NCBI RefSeq assembly: GCF_030209175.1
Contig: NZ_JARVSM010000001.1
Location: forward strand, 2,356,001-2,420,000
From: Pseudomonas sp. efr-133-TYG-5
Lineage (GTDB): Bacteria; Pseudomonadota; Gammaproteobacteria; Pseudomonadales; Pseudomonadaceae
Direction of reading: 5' to 3'
Length of the DNA stretch: 64,000 nt
Each line of letters begins with the position of its first letter. The first letter of the stretch is position 1. Shown piece after piece: positions 32,110 to 41,282 of the stretch. The position numbers and the translations under genes were made by a program. Under the pieces are notes generated by a model, which did not search any database, was not told where the DNA came from, and worked only from the letters and a program-made list of their open reading frames with translations.

Positions 32110-34926
32110 TCATCCAGTGGTGCGCCGCTGGCTGACCTCGACCTTCCTGGCCATGGCCTTGCGCACCCGACTCTGGGCATACACCGACACCGAGGCATTC
32201 GTGCGCTTGAACAGGCCGCTGCTGCCCGGCGTATAGCGCTCGATGCCGCTGGCGCCCTGGATGGTCTGGTAATGAATGTTCCAGGCCTGCTGCTTGCGGT
32301 CATATTTCATGAAGGCGAAACCGGTGGTCAGGGTTTCAAGGCGGCCTTTCTCGTCCTCGGCATAGCCGTAATCGGCGAACTCCATGGCCGCCGCCTGACC
32401 CATGCCGTGCTCACGCGCCGGCAGATCGTTGTATTGCGCATTTTCCTTGCCGCCCTCGACATGCCGCACCCGCAGCACGTTGTCGCTCAGCTGATCCACG
32501 GTCAGCGAACAGCCGCTGAAACTGGGGGTGAACACGTGATCCGGCTGGGTCCCCGTCGGGTGCAGCGGGATATCCACATGACCGCCCTGCGGCGCCCAGT
32601 AGCCGGCCACGGCGTTGTGCTTGTCGGGAATCTCGCCCTTGGCAATATCGACGATGCGCAGGGCATTGAACTCGCCCTTGCTGGCGCCGGAGTAGCTCAG
32701 GCGATCGACACTGAAAATCATCTCGCCGCCGCCGTGGCGCCGGCTCAACTGGGCAACGGTGTCACTCGAGTAGCGTCCGGGCACCGGGTCGAGAAACTGA
32801 CTGCTGATCGGCGTGCGACCGAACTCGCGCGCCTCCAGCGCCTGGGCAATGTTGCCGGGCTTGCCGGTCGCCGGCACGCTGCGCAGAGGATGGCCACGGT
32901 CGACCTGTACCGCGCCGGCGAGCACGCGCGCGTCGCCCGTGGCGATCAGCGGTTCCCACAGGCCGTTGGCCTGTTTTCTGCGGGTCAGCGTCCCCTCGCC
33001 GTCGGTAAAGGTGAGCGGGTTGTTATGCACCATGCGGTACAGGTTCGCGCCGTCGGCATGCCCGGCCGGATCGGTACTGGCCCAGCGCTGCAGCCACGGG
33101 ATGTAGTAGCGCCAACCGAAGGCGTAGAGGCCGGTCGCGTCGCGCTCCTTGCCCGAATAGCGCACGGTTTTGTAGGCCACTTCGATCGCATCCGCACCGG
33201 CCAGGTACGCCGTTTCGCCGAACGGAAAGAACACTTCGTGGCTGATCAGCCGCGCATCGCCGGCAAGCTCCAGGCTGACCGAGCCCAGGTGATCGGCGAG
33301 GCTGTAGCGGTATTGATCGTTGCCGCCCGACGGCGGCGGACTTTCCCAGTGCAGCACGCGCACGCTGTCGGCGTCGATGACCTGCAGCACTTCGCCGCGG
33401 GCACTGTCGGTGCGCAGTTCCAGCCCCGGCAGGTAGCGCACTTCGCTCTGCAGCGTGCGCCCCTGCGCCTGTAACGAGCGCAGCTTGCGCACACGCCGGC
33501 CGCCACCGTCGTACAGATAAAGCTCGCAATCGTCCTGCCCCGAGGATCGTTCCACCGGCGTCACCGCTTGCAGTTGATTGGCCAGGTTCCAGCGCAGGGT
33601 TCGCGTATCGAGTTGCAGCAGATTGCCGCAGGCATCGAACGCCGCGGCGATCTGCGCCTCGCTCGGCGGCGTGTCGTCGTAGGGCAAGGCGCGGTTGCTG
33701 TGGCGCGCCGGGCGCAGATTGCGGCCGTGGCTCTGCGCACCGACATGCGTCAGTTTCAGCAGATTGCCGCTGGCGTCGTAGTCATAGGTCTGCCGGTAGT
33801 TGCTCAGCGCGGCGGGATCGACGCGCCCACGCGACGCTGGCCCCTGACTGGCACTGCCGGCCTCCCAACCGCTCGCTTCGGCCAACTGGTAGAGGCTGTC
33901 ATAGGCGTAACGGCTGACCGGTTCGATGCGCTGATTGGCGAAGTAGCGGATCGGCAGCGCCTGATCCTCGATGCTGAGGACGTTGCCGGTTCGATCGTAG
34001 GCGTAGACCAGGTGTTGCAGCACGCGACCATCGGCCGCGGTGGCGTGGCGCACCTGCAAGCGCCCGGTTTGCGCCTGATAGCTGAACGTGGTCTGCACGC
34101 CATTGCCGGCGACAACGCGCGCGACGCTACCCTCGGCGGTGTAGGCCATCGCGCTGTACAGCATTCGCGCCGGCTGACCGTGCAACTGCAGCTGCCGCTC
34201 ACGCAAGCGCCCGTCGACGGTCAGCGCCAACACGTGCCGGTTGTCCCGAGCATCGACCTGCTCCAGCACATCGCCCAGCGCCCCGTAGCGCCAGCGCGAG
34301 ATCGCGCCCGCCCCCGGTTCCAGCAACGCCTGGCGCTCGTCGATCGGCTGCGGCCAGTCGGGGGTGATCGGCTCGCGGCTGAAATGGCGCACCGCTGTGC
34401 TGCATGGGCCGCTCAACGCATAGGCCTGGAACAACACGCTGCCGGCCGGATCGTCATGGCGCAACAAGCGCCCAAGCTGATTGCACGCCGCGGCGCCCTG
34501 GTGCGGATCGCCATAGAGAAAGCGTTCGATACACCGGCGCGGCTCATCCAGACCCTGGCGGAAGATTACCAGCGGACGACGCAGCAGGTCGTAGTCGATG
34601 GCGGTTCGGGTCTGGCGCGCATCCCACGTCATCACCGGCTGTCCGCCGGGATCCGGCAGCCGCAGCTGCCGGCCGGCATCCACGCTGTGCGTGCCAAGCA
34701 GGGTGGCGGCCAGCGACCAGACACTGGCCTGGCTGGGCGGCGCCTGCTGCGCCCACAACCGCGGGTCCCACTCCTTGACCGCTCGCCCGGCTGCATCGCG
34801 CGCCGTGCGCTGCACGCGGGTTTCCAGCGGCTGCGTGGCCAGCACCCGCCAATAGCCGACGCTGCGCACGGTCAAGCCGCGCGGGTCGCTCACCGACACG
34901 CTCGGCGTCTGGCTGTGTACGCTCAT
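32110..34926 (-). CDS. TccC-like RHS toxin with CNF/BLF1-like deamidase C-terminal domain
   Basis: 938 residues. Its first ~640 residues parallel the neighbouring RHS protein: TPSVSVSDPRGLTVRSVGYWR, WDPRLWAQQ, YD repeats and the self-cleavage core RYSGKERDATGL...WASTDPAGHADGANLYRMVHNNPLTF. Residues ~645-938 are different. They contain SFSGC (Cys806) followed 16 residues later by a His (His822, VRHVEGG). This SGC...His pattern is the catalytic signature of the CNF1/BLF1/CheD deamidase fold, so a glutamine-deamidating effector is inferred. GGGGAG precedes the ATG. It is the first gene of the pair. Confidence 0.83.
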   Translation of the reverse strand: MSVHSQTPSVSVSDPRGLTVRSVGYWRVLATQPLETRVQRTARDAAGRAVKEWDPRLWAQQAPPSQASVWSLAATLLGTHSVDAGRQLRLPDPGGQPVMTWDARQTRTAIDYDLLRRPLVIFRQGLDEPRRCIERFLYGDPHQGAAACNQLGRLLRHDDPAGSVLFQAYALSGPCSTAVRHFSREPITPDWPQPIDERQALLEPGAGAISRWRYGALGDVLEQVDARDNRHVLALTVDGRLRERQLQLHGQPARMLYSAMAYTAEGSVARVVAGNGVQTTFSYQAQTGRLQVRHATAADGRVLQHLVYAYDRTGNVLSIEDQALPIRYFANQRIEPVSRYAYDSLYQLAEASGWEAGSASQGPASRGRVDPAALSNYRQTYDYDASGNLLKLTHVGAQSHGRNLRPARHSNRALPYDDTPPSEAQIAAAFDACGNLLQLDTRTLRWNLANQLQAVTPVERSSGQDDCELYLYDGGGRRVRKLRSLQAQGRTLQSEVRYLPGLELRTDSARGEVLQVIDADSVRVLHWESPPPSGGNDQYRYSLADHLGSVSLELAGDARLISHEVFFPFGETAYLAGADAIEVAYKTVRYSGKERDATGLYAFGWRYYIPWLQRWASTDPAGHADGANLYRMVHNNPLTFTDGEGTLTRRKQANGLWEPLIATGDARVLAGAVQVDRGHPLRSVPATGKPGNIAQALEAREFGRTPISSQFLDPVPGRYSSDTVAQLSRRHGGGEMIFSVDRLSYSGASKGEFNALRIVDIAKGEIPDKHNAVAGYWAPQGGHVDIPLHPTGTQPDHVFTPSFSGCSLTVDQLSDNVLRVRHVEGGKENAQYNDLPAREHGMGQAAAMEFADYGYAEDEKGRLETLTTGFAFMKYDRKQQAWNIHYQTIQGASGIERYTPGSSGLFKRTNASVSVYAQSRVRKAMARKVEVSQRRTTG

Positions 34927-35106
34927 GCTGTGCTCCCCTGCTGACCCGGGCCTGCGTCCCCACGGACATCAGAACAGGCACAGCGCGGCGCCGGCCACTG
35001 TCAGAAATTACAGTTCAGACCAGCGGTACGCCGCCCCGCACGGCGAATATCCATTCCCGCGGGCCTTCGGTAGGATGGGAGCCACGAGTTCAAGGAGCGT
35101 TCGCAC

Positions 35107-35571
35107 ATGTTCATCGGTGTCCTGCTGGTCATCACCTGGCTGATCCTGTTGTTGCGCTATCCGGCCAAGGCCCTGCCGGTGTCGCTGGCCGCCGCAGTCG
35201 GCCTCGGACTGGTCGCGATGTGGGTGGTGTGGCTGGACAACCGCGAGGTCAAGCAACTGGCGCGCCTGGAACTGCGCATCGCCTACGCTCCGCAGCACTG
35301 CCCGGCAGACCGGCCGCTGCAACTGAAACTGAACAACGGCAACGACGTGCCGCTGACCGAACTGCGCTGGCGCATTGCGGCCTACGCCCCCGGCGACAGC
35401 GTCAATCTCGCCGACAACCAGTACACCGCCCCGCGCTATCGCGGCCCCGGCGAATTGCAGGCCGGCGGCAACTGGGAAGACTGCCTGCCGCTGCCGCCAT
35501 TGCGCCCCGGCTATCGCCCGCAAACCCTGGAGTTTCGCGCCGAGCGCCTGCAGGGCAGTTTTTCCGACTGA
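35107..35571 (+). CDS. Small membrane-anchored protein of unknown function
   Basis: 154 residues. Two hydrophobic segments fill the first ~45 residues (VLLVITWLILLL and LAAAVGLGLVAMWVVWL); the rest is a soluble, probably periplasmic, beta-rich domain with two cysteines (APQHCPADRP and WEDCLPLPPL) that could form a disulfide. AAGGAG is 9 nt before the start. It precedes the dehydrogenase gene by 36 bp and is probably cotranscribed. Related Pseudomonas proteins are sometimes labelled multidrug transporter, which the length does not support. Confidence 0.75.
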   Translation: MFIGVLLVITWLILLLRYPAKALPVSLAAAVGLGLVAMWVVWLDNREVKQLARLELRIAYAPQHCPADRPLQLKLNNGNDVPLTELRWRIAAYAPGDSVNLADNQYTAPRYRGPGELQAGGNWEDCLPLPPLRPGYRPQTLEFRAERLQGSFSD

Positions 35572-35607
35572 TCCCTTTCCCCACTGTTTTTGCCCAAGGA
35601 ATGCGCC

Positions 35608-36432
35608 ATGCCCGTTGCGTTGATTACCGGATGTTCCAGCGGCATCGGCCGCGCCCTCGCCGATGCGTTCAAAGCCGCCGGTTTCCAGGTCTGGGCCAGC
35701 GCACGCAAGGCGCAGGATGTCACGGCACTGGCGGCCGCCGGATTCACCGCCGTCCAGCTCGATGTGAATGACGGCCCCGCGCTGGAACACCTCGCCGAGC
35801 GAATCAACCAGCAGCACGGCGGCCTCGACGTGCTGATCAACAACGCCGGTTATGGCGCCATGGGCCCGCTGCTCGACGGTGGCGTAGCGGCCATGCAACG
35901 CCAGTTCGAAACCAACGTGTTCGCGATTGTCGGCGTGACCCGCGCGCTGTTCCCGGTACTGCGCCGGGCCAAGGGCCTGGTGGTGAATATCGGCAGCGTG
36001 TCGGGCGTGCTGGTGACGCCGTTCGCCGGCGCCTATTGCGCCTCGAAAGCGGCGGTGCACGCCTTGAGCGATGCCTTGCGCATGGAGCTGGCGCCGTTCG
36101 GCATTCGCGTGATGGAAGTCCAGCCGGGGGCGATTCAATCGAGCTTCGCCAAGAACGCCGGGCACGAAGCCGAGCAACTGATCAACGAACAATCGCCGTG
36201 GTTCCCGCTGCGCGAAGGCATTCGTGCACGGGCCAAGGCTTCCCAGGACAAACCGACGCCGGCCAGCGACTTCGCCGCCGAACTGCTCAAAGCGGTGCAG
36301 CAGAGCCAGCCACCCCGGCTGGTCCGCATCGGCAACGGCAGCCGTGCCTTGCCGCTGCTGGCCAGCCTGTTGCCCAAGGGTTTGCTCGAGTCGAGCCTGA
36401 TGAAGCGCTTCGGCCTGCGCGGGCCGCTCTGA
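35608..36432 (+). CDS. Short-chain dehydrogenase/reductase
   Basis: 274-residue classical SDR. Cofactor loop TGCSSGIGRA near residue 7, NNAGYG, the catalytic Ser in INIGSVSG-like VNIGSVSGV and the Tyr-x-x-x-Lys in YCASK. After the active site comes PGAIQSSFAKNA, as in retinol-dehydrogenase-like members. The ATG at 35608 has AAGGA 7 nt upstream; six extra upstream codons are rejected. Substrate unknown. Confidence 0.88.
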   Translation: MPVALITGCSSGIGRALADAFKAAGFQVWASARKAQDVTALAAAGFTAVQLDVNDGPALEHLAERINQQHGGLDVLINNAGYGAMGPLLDGGVAAMQRQFETNVFAIVGVTRALFPVLRRAKGLVVNIGSVSGVLVTPFAGAYCASKAAVHALSDALRMELAPFGIRVMEVQPGAIQSSFAKNAGHEAEQLINEQSPWFPLREGIRARAKASQDKPTPASDFAAELLKAVQQSQPPRLVRIGNGSRALPLLASLLPKGLLESSLMKRFGLRGPL

Positions 36433-36818
36433 TCCGCCGCGGTGAAATTGCCAAACCGCGCGACTCACGTAGAATGCGCCGCACGTGCAGCGTGCGCCGC
36501 TGCATGTGCACACGAAAGCGCACGGAGTCGCTGACGCACGCATCCAGGCAAGGGAACTGCTCATACCGATCGCCCCTCCCCTCGGACTGTTCCGGCGTGG
36601 AACAGCCGCTGCTTTGCTGGCCTGCCTGACGCGCGCCCGGCTCACGCGCTTGCATTCAGCTCGGGAACCACTGTTGCACGCTCTCAGTAATGACGCTCGC
36701 CTTGGCTGGCGGACTGCGGAACGGCGGCACGTGCTACTGAAAAAACACGCGCGACCGTGCGCGTAAAACCGATGGGCGTCCCTGCGGGCGCCATTCGTTC
36801 GCGATAAGGGAATATCCA
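36433..36818. other. 386-bp gap without a convincing gene
   Basis: Between the dehydrogenase and the Sel1-like lipoprotein gene. It holds GC-rich hairpins, among them GCGCGACCGTGCGC near 36748 and GGGCGTCCCTGCGGGCGCC near 36775, and AAGGGA shortly before the next start. A 93-codon open frame (36485-36766) has no coding character that I can see. Confidence 0.5.
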
Positions 36819-37817
36819 TTGAAATTCAGAAACCTGCTGCCCGTGGCATTACTCACTGTTCTCTGCGGCTGTGGCGAGCCCTCGCCCGATGAGGCGCTGA
36901 ATGCCACCCTGCCACACGTCAGTCTCAGCGAGCTGCTGCCGCCGGCCGAAGCCAACGAGCATTGCAACAGCGCTCTGGACAGCGACCTGCTGTATGGCAT
37001 CGGCTACCAGTTGTACAACGATGGTCAGCCCGAGCAGGCGCGCAGCTGTCTGATCATGGCGGCCCCGACCCACGACCGCGCCCTGTGCTATCTGGCGAGC
37101 ATCGCCGAACAGGACACCAGCAAGGACAGCGCCCAACGCGACCGCGAAGCCTTCGGCTACATGGCCTATTCGGCGCAGAAGAACGATTCGTGCGCCGAGT
37201 TCGGCATGTTCCAGAACTTCACCTACGGCATGCGCGGGCAGACCGCCGACAGCGCCCTCGGCCTGCGTTGGCTGGAGCGTTCCGCCCGCCACGGCGACCC
37301 GGATTCCCAGCAGACCCTGATGCGTTTTCACAGCGGCAAGGATGAACTGGCGCTCGCCTACGGCTGGGCCAGAATCCTCGATGACACGGCCGGCATCGCC
37401 GAACTGAAACAACGCATGAACCCGCAGCAAATCAGCGATGGCGAGAAGGTCTACGAGCAATTGAGCAAGGATGTCACCAGCAAGGAGCGTGTACGCCAGG
37501 ACGCTCGCGAGGAAAACCTCGCCGTGTACGCGGCCAACATCCATATGCAATCGCCCGAAACCTTCAGCGGCCTGTCGCCAGCGCAGCGGCACGACGTCAT
37601 GGCGCAGGCACTGGCCACGGTGAGCGCGCGCCCCGAGTTCGGCACCCGGGCGCAGTTGTACGCCTACGTGATCATTTCGCGTCAGGTGCAGCTCAAAGGT
37701 GGCGATAGCGATGTGCTGCACAATCCGCAATTGCTGGCGCTGCTCAGCGACAAGGAACTGCAAGTGGCCGAGGCCGTAGACAAGGCCCGGGGCATTCTCG
37801 ACCAGCCGCAGCTGTAA
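36819..37817 (+). CDS. Sel1-repeat-like lipoprotein, function unknown
   Basis: 332 residues from a TTG start with AAGGGA about 8 nt upstream. The signal peptide LLPVALLTVLCGC ends in a lipobox, so the protein should be lipid-anchored. The body contains Sel1/TPR-like helices (for example LGLRWLERSARHGDPDSQQTLM and FGYMAYSAQKNDSCAEFGMF) and several cysteines. A strong terminator follows, and it appears to be a single-gene unit. Confidence 0.8.
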   Translation: MKFRNLLPVALLTVLCGCGEPSPDEALNATLPHVSLSELLPPAEANEHCNSALDSDLLYGIGYQLYNDGQPEQARSCLIMAAPTHDRALCYLASIAEQDTSKDSAQRDREAFGYMAYSAQKNDSCAEFGMFQNFTYGMRGQTADSALGLRWLERSARHGDPDSQQTLMRFHSGKDELALAYGWARILDDTAGIAELKQRMNPQQISDGEKVYEQLSKDVTSKERVRQDAREENLAVYAANIHMQSPETFSGLSPAQRHDVMAQALATVSARPEFGTRAQLYAYVIISRQVQLKGGDSDVLHNPQLLALLSDKELQVAEAVDKARGILDQPQL

Positions 37818-37836
37818 CAGCGGCCGCCAGTGACCA

Positions 37837-37865
37837 GGCCAGGGCATTGCGCCCTGGCCTTTTTG
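37837..37865 (+). terminator. Rho-independent terminator after the lipoprotein gene
   Basis: AGGCCAGGGC and GCCCTGGCCT form a 10-bp stem followed by TTTTTG. It also lies downstream of the convergent HlyD gene. Confidence 0.9.
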
Positions 37866-37895
37866 TTCGCCCAGGTGGCAGCCGACTCAGCGCGG

Positions 37896-38756
37896 TCAGC
37901 GGGCGTCCTCGCGGACCACCACCGTGCAGGTGATCCCCGCTGCCAGCAGCACCCCCTCGGGCACTTCATCGATGTGAATGCGCACCGGCACCCGTTGCGC
38001 CAGGCGCACCCAGTTGAACGTCGGGTTGACGTCGGCGATCAGCTCGCGGCTTTCCGGGTTGTCGCGGTCGTAGATGCCGCGCGAGATGCTTTCCACGTGG
38101 CCCTTGAGGGTTTCGCCGCTCATCAGTTGCATGTCGGCCTGGTCGCCCACGCGCACATGCGGCAGTTTGGTTTCTTCAAAGAAGCCATAGACCCAGAACG
38201 AATTCATGTCGACCACGGCCATTTTCGCCTCGCCGATGCGCGCGTAGTCACCGCGATGCACGTTGAGGTTGGTCACGTAGCCGTCCACCGCCGCGCGCAC
38301 TTCGGTGCGCTTGAGGTTGAGTTCGGCGGCTTCCAGTTGTGCCTGGGCGTGCTGGTAGTCGGCCAGCGCCGAGTCGGCGATGTTGCTGGCGTCGTCGCGG
38401 TTTTCCTTGGAGATCACCAGGTTGTCGAGATCGGCGCGGCGATGCGCATTGACCTTGCGCATCTCCCAGGTGGCCTTGCGTGAAGCCACCAGCGACTGCG
38501 CCTGTTTCACCGCGAGGCGATAGTGCTCGGGGTCGATCTGCATCAGCAGATCGCCCTTCTTCACCAGCTGGTTGTCACGCACCGGCACATCGATGACTTC
38601 ACCGGTGACGTCGGCCGCAACGTTGATGATGTCGGCGCGTACGCGGCCGTCACGGGTCCACGGCGTGTTCATGTAATGCACCCACAGGGTCCGGCCGATC
38701 CACAGCGCCAGGGCCAGCACCAGCAGGGTCGCGAGCAGGCTGAAAAACTTTTTCAT
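37896..38756 (-). CDS. HlyD-family periplasmic adaptor of an efflux pump
   Basis: 286-residue membrane fusion protein: one N-terminal helix (LLATLLVLALALWIGRTLWV), a lipoyl-like half-site (VIDVPVRDNQLVKKGDLLMQID), a coiled-coil hairpin (~residues 80-145) and the matching second half. It should connect the FUSC pump to the outer-membrane factor encoded upstream. Last gene of the operon, 10 bp after the DUF1656 gene. Close in size to AaeA. Confidence 0.88.
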   Translation of the reverse strand: MKKFFSLLATLLVLALALWIGRTLWVHYMNTPWTRDGRVRADIINVAADVTGEVIDVPVRDNQLVKKGDLLMQIDPEHYRLAVKQAQSLVASRKATWEMRKVNAHRRADLDNLVISKENRDDASNIADSALADYQHAQAQLEAAELNLKRTEVRAAVDGYVTNLNVHRGDYARIGEAKMAVVDMNSFWVYGFFEETKLPHVRVGDQADMQLMSGETLKGHVESISRGIYDRDNPESRELIADVNPTFNWVRLAQRVPVRIHIDEVPEGVLLAAGITCTVVVREDAR

Positions 38757-38766
38757 CGGGACGTTC

Positions 38767-38967
38767 TCAACGGTAGACGGTCAGCGCCATCGCGCCGAAC
38801 AGACAGGTAAACAGACTCAGGCGCAACAGCGCCGGGTGCCAGAAAAAACGGTACAGGTCGAACCCCGAGAGGAACCGGTCCAACGCCCAGGCCAGGGCCG
38901 CGGCGATGAAAAACATCAGGGTCATGGTCGGCATGTACACGCCGTGGAAGGCGATTTCACGAGGCAT
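38767..38967 (-). CDS. DUF1656 small membrane protein of the efflux operon
   Basis: 66 residues with two membrane segments (MTLMFFIAAALAWALDRFL and LRLSLFTCLFGAMALTVY). It opens with PREIAFHGVYMP, typical of DUF1656/AaeX proteins that always accompany FUSC-HlyD pumps. The ATG at 38967 has GAAGGA 7 nt upstream and overlaps the FUSC gene end by 11 bp. Confidence 0.88.
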   Translation of the reverse strand: MPREIAFHGVYMPTMTLMFFIAAALAWALDRFLSGFDLYRFFWHPALLRLSLFTCLFGAMALTVYR

Positions 38968-41143
38968 GGGCAAGTCCTTCGGGCTTGGCGTAGGCGGCGA
39001 GTGGCGACTGCGGGTCGAGCAGCGAGGTGCGGATGAAGTGCAGGTAACTCTTCACCCGGCGCAGCGCCGAGGTATCGAAGTGCGGCGCGAACGGCTCGTC
39101 GGTGGCGGCGACCCGGCTGATCGCGTGGTCGACCGCAACCAGCGCGCGCTCGAGGTTGCTCGCATTCGGTTGCAGGAACAGCCGCACCAGCGCCCGCCCC
39201 ATGACGCGAATCGCCTGACGCCACGGCTGCGATTCGGCATAGGCCGGGTGCACCGGGAGGATCGCCTGCTCTTTGCGCAGCTCGATGATCGCGTGGCCGA
39301 CTTCCAGCACCACGAACATCCAGCGCAGGAGGTTTTTCTGCACCGCCGGCTGACCGGCCGCCAGGCCGTAGGCCTGGTGCAGCAGGTCGCGGGTGCGGCT
39401 TTCGAAACTCGAGGCGAGGCCCTTGAGCCTGGCGCTGATCGCGTACACCACCTGGCCGCGCAGATCCTGCTCGAGCCGACGCCACAGCCAGCGACTGTTC
39501 GGCGGCAGAATGATTGCCCCGGCCGCCGCACAGACGAGCATGCCCATGACCATGGCGATGTAATCGTTGATAAAGGTGTAGGGGTTGTAGATGGTCAGGT
39601 TGTCCGGCACCGAACCGGTGCTGAAAAAGATCAGCAGGCCGAGGCCGACCCCGACGTATTGCGGCCGCGACGTGAGGAACGAACCGAGCACGATCACCGG
39701 CGCGAGCATCACGCAGAGCAATGGAAAACCATCGATCCACGGGAAGATGAAAAACATCTCGACGAAGCCGATCAACGCGCCGAGCAGCGTGCCGCAGGCC
39801 ATCTGGAAGGCCATGCGCTTGGGGTTCGGCGTCGCCGCGGACAAGCCCACGGTCGCGGCGGCGATCAGGGTCATGGTGGCGCCGCTCGGCCAAGCGGTGG
39901 CGACCCAGTAACTGCCGAGCACGATAAGGATGAACGAGGCGCGAATCCCCGAGGCGGCTGCCGCCCACCAGCTGGTCTGCGGGGTGAACGGCTCGTCCCA
40001 GCGCTCGCGTTCGTGGCGGTGATCGGCCAGCGAGGCGTGGGTCTGGGCATAACTGTGCAGGTCGTCGACGAAGCGATAGAGCAATTCGTAGGCGGTGTGA
40101 AAATCCAGTTGCTCGGCCTCGCTCGGCGCGCGCTCCTGGAAGATGGCCCGCAGGCTGCGCACGCGTGCCGGCAGGCCGTCCTTGTAGCTCGCCAATGCCG
40201 TGGCCAGGCGTGCCGCGTCGGGGCTGGTCAGGGCCCGGCCGCTGAAGCCGTCGAGCACTTCGGCGAGGTCCTGCAAGCCTGGTTTGATCGCCGCCACCAC
40301 GTGTTCCTCGTCATTGCCGCGCAGGCGTTCAAGCAGCTGATGCAAGGCGTTGAACCGGGTGGTGATGCTCATGAATTCGCTGTTCAGGCGACTCAGGCGA
40401 CCGTTGCGCCGACGCATGTGCGGGTCTTCGAACACGGTCACGCTGCGCAGGCCTTCCAGGCCCACCGCTTCGGCGATGAAGCGCACGTTGCTGGCCTCGA
40501 AAGCCTCGGGTTTGCTGCGCCCGCGCAGGCCATCGGTGACGAACAAGGCAAACACCCCGAATCGCTGGTACAAGGCGTTGCGCATGGCGGCGCTGGCGGT
40601 CTGCGGCAGGATCGCGGCGCTGACCACCGTGGAGCAGAGAATCCCCAGCGAGATTTCCAGCACCCGCCACACCGCCGCCATGAACGCACCGTCGGGATGC
40701 GCCAGCGCCGGCAGGCCGACCATCGCGGCGGTGTAACCGGCGAGGACAAAACCGTAGGCGCGAAAGTTGCGGCAGCGCGTGGCACCGGCTGTGCAGATAC
40801 CGACCCAGATCGCCAGCGAACCGAGGAACAGTTCGGTGTTCTGTGCGAACAGCGCGATCAGCGTGACCATCATCGCCGAGCCGGCCAGGGTGCCGAGAAA
40901 GCGATAGAAACTCTTGGCGAATACCTGGCCGCTCTGCGGCTGCATGACGATGAACACGGTGATCATCGCCGTGCGTGGCTGCGGCAGTTCCAGGCGCATC
41001 GCCAGCCACAGCGTGAGGAACGCGGCGAGCAGCACCTTGAAGATGTAGACCCAGGTCACGCCGTCGCTGCGCGCCCAGTCGAAGAAGCCCCGGCGCCATT
41101 CCAGGGAGTAGAGCCAGCGTAAAGGTGCGGGCAAGGGAGTCAT
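38957..41143 (-). CDS. FUSC/AaeB-family efflux pump, inner-membrane component
   Basis: 728-residue fusaric-acid-resistance family transporter with two blocks of about five membrane helices (residues ~25-180 and ~385-540) and cytoplasmic domains after each. Family members export aromatic carboxylic acids, fusaric acid or other phenolics with an HlyD adaptor. GGGAG lies just before the ATG. A REPIN separates it from the outer-membrane factor gene. Confidence 0.9.
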   Translation of the reverse strand: MTPLPAPLRWLYSLEWRRGFFDWARSDGVTWVYIFKVLLAAFLTLWLAMRLELPQPRTAMITVFIVMQPQSGQVFAKSFYRFLGTLAGSAMMVTLIALFAQNTELFLGSLAIWVGICTAGATRCRNFRAYGFVLAGYTAAMVGLPALAHPDGAFMAAVWRVLEISLGILCSTVVSAAILPQTASAAMRNALYQRFGVFALFVTDGLRGRSKPEAFEASNVRFIAEAVGLEGLRSVTVFEDPHMRRRNGRLSRLNSEFMSITTRFNALHQLLERLRGNDEEHVVAAIKPGLQDLAEVLDGFSGRALTSPDAARLATALASYKDGLPARVRSLRAIFQERAPSEAEQLDFHTAYELLYRFVDDLHSYAQTHASLADHRHERERWDEPFTPQTSWWAAAASGIRASFILIVLGSYWVATAWPSGATMTLIAAATVGLSAATPNPKRMAFQMACGTLLGALIGFVEMFFIFPWIDGFPLLCVMLAPVIVLGSFLTSRPQYVGVGLGLLIFFSTGSVPDNLTIYNPYTFINDYIAMVMGMLVCAAAGAIILPPNSRWLWRRLEQDLRGQVVYAISARLKGLASSFESRTRDLLHQAYGLAAGQPAVQKNLLRWMFVVLEVGHAIIELRKEQAILPVHPAYAESQPWRQAIRVMGRALVRLFLQPNASNLERALVAVDHAISRVAATDEPFAPHFDTSALRRVKSYLHFIRTSLLDPQSPLAAYAKPEGLAHAS

Positions 41144-41181
41144 TCAATTGTGCTCAATGAGATTCGATCTTGTCGCAGAAC

Positions 41182-41273
41182 CTGTGGGAGCGAGCCTGCT
41201 CGCGAATGCGGTATATCAGCTGACATATGTGTTGGCTGACATTCCCTCTTCGCGAGCAAGCTCGCTCCCGCAG
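41182..41273. repeat. REPIN between the outer-membrane factor and FUSC genes
   Basis: CCTGTGGGAGCGAGCCTGCTCGCGAA and the inverse CTTCGCGAGCAAGCTCGCTCCCGCAGG enclose about 40 bp inside the efflux operon. Confidence 0.9.
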
Positions 41274-41282
41274 GGTTGGTGT

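Noticed and set aside
29300-34926. Type VI secretion RHS effectors
   Set aside because: No PAAR, VgrG, chaperone or immunity gene is near, and the N-termini match TcC proteins rather than PAAR-RHS proteins.
36485-36766. 93-codon frame before the lipoprotein gene
   Set aside because: No ribosome-binding site, no recognisable composition of a protein, and high-GC frames of this length occur by chance.
38906-41122. Very long plus-strand frame opposite the FUSC gene
   Set aside because: Charged, repetitive composition of an antisense shadow; the minus-strand frame encodes a recognisable membrane pump.
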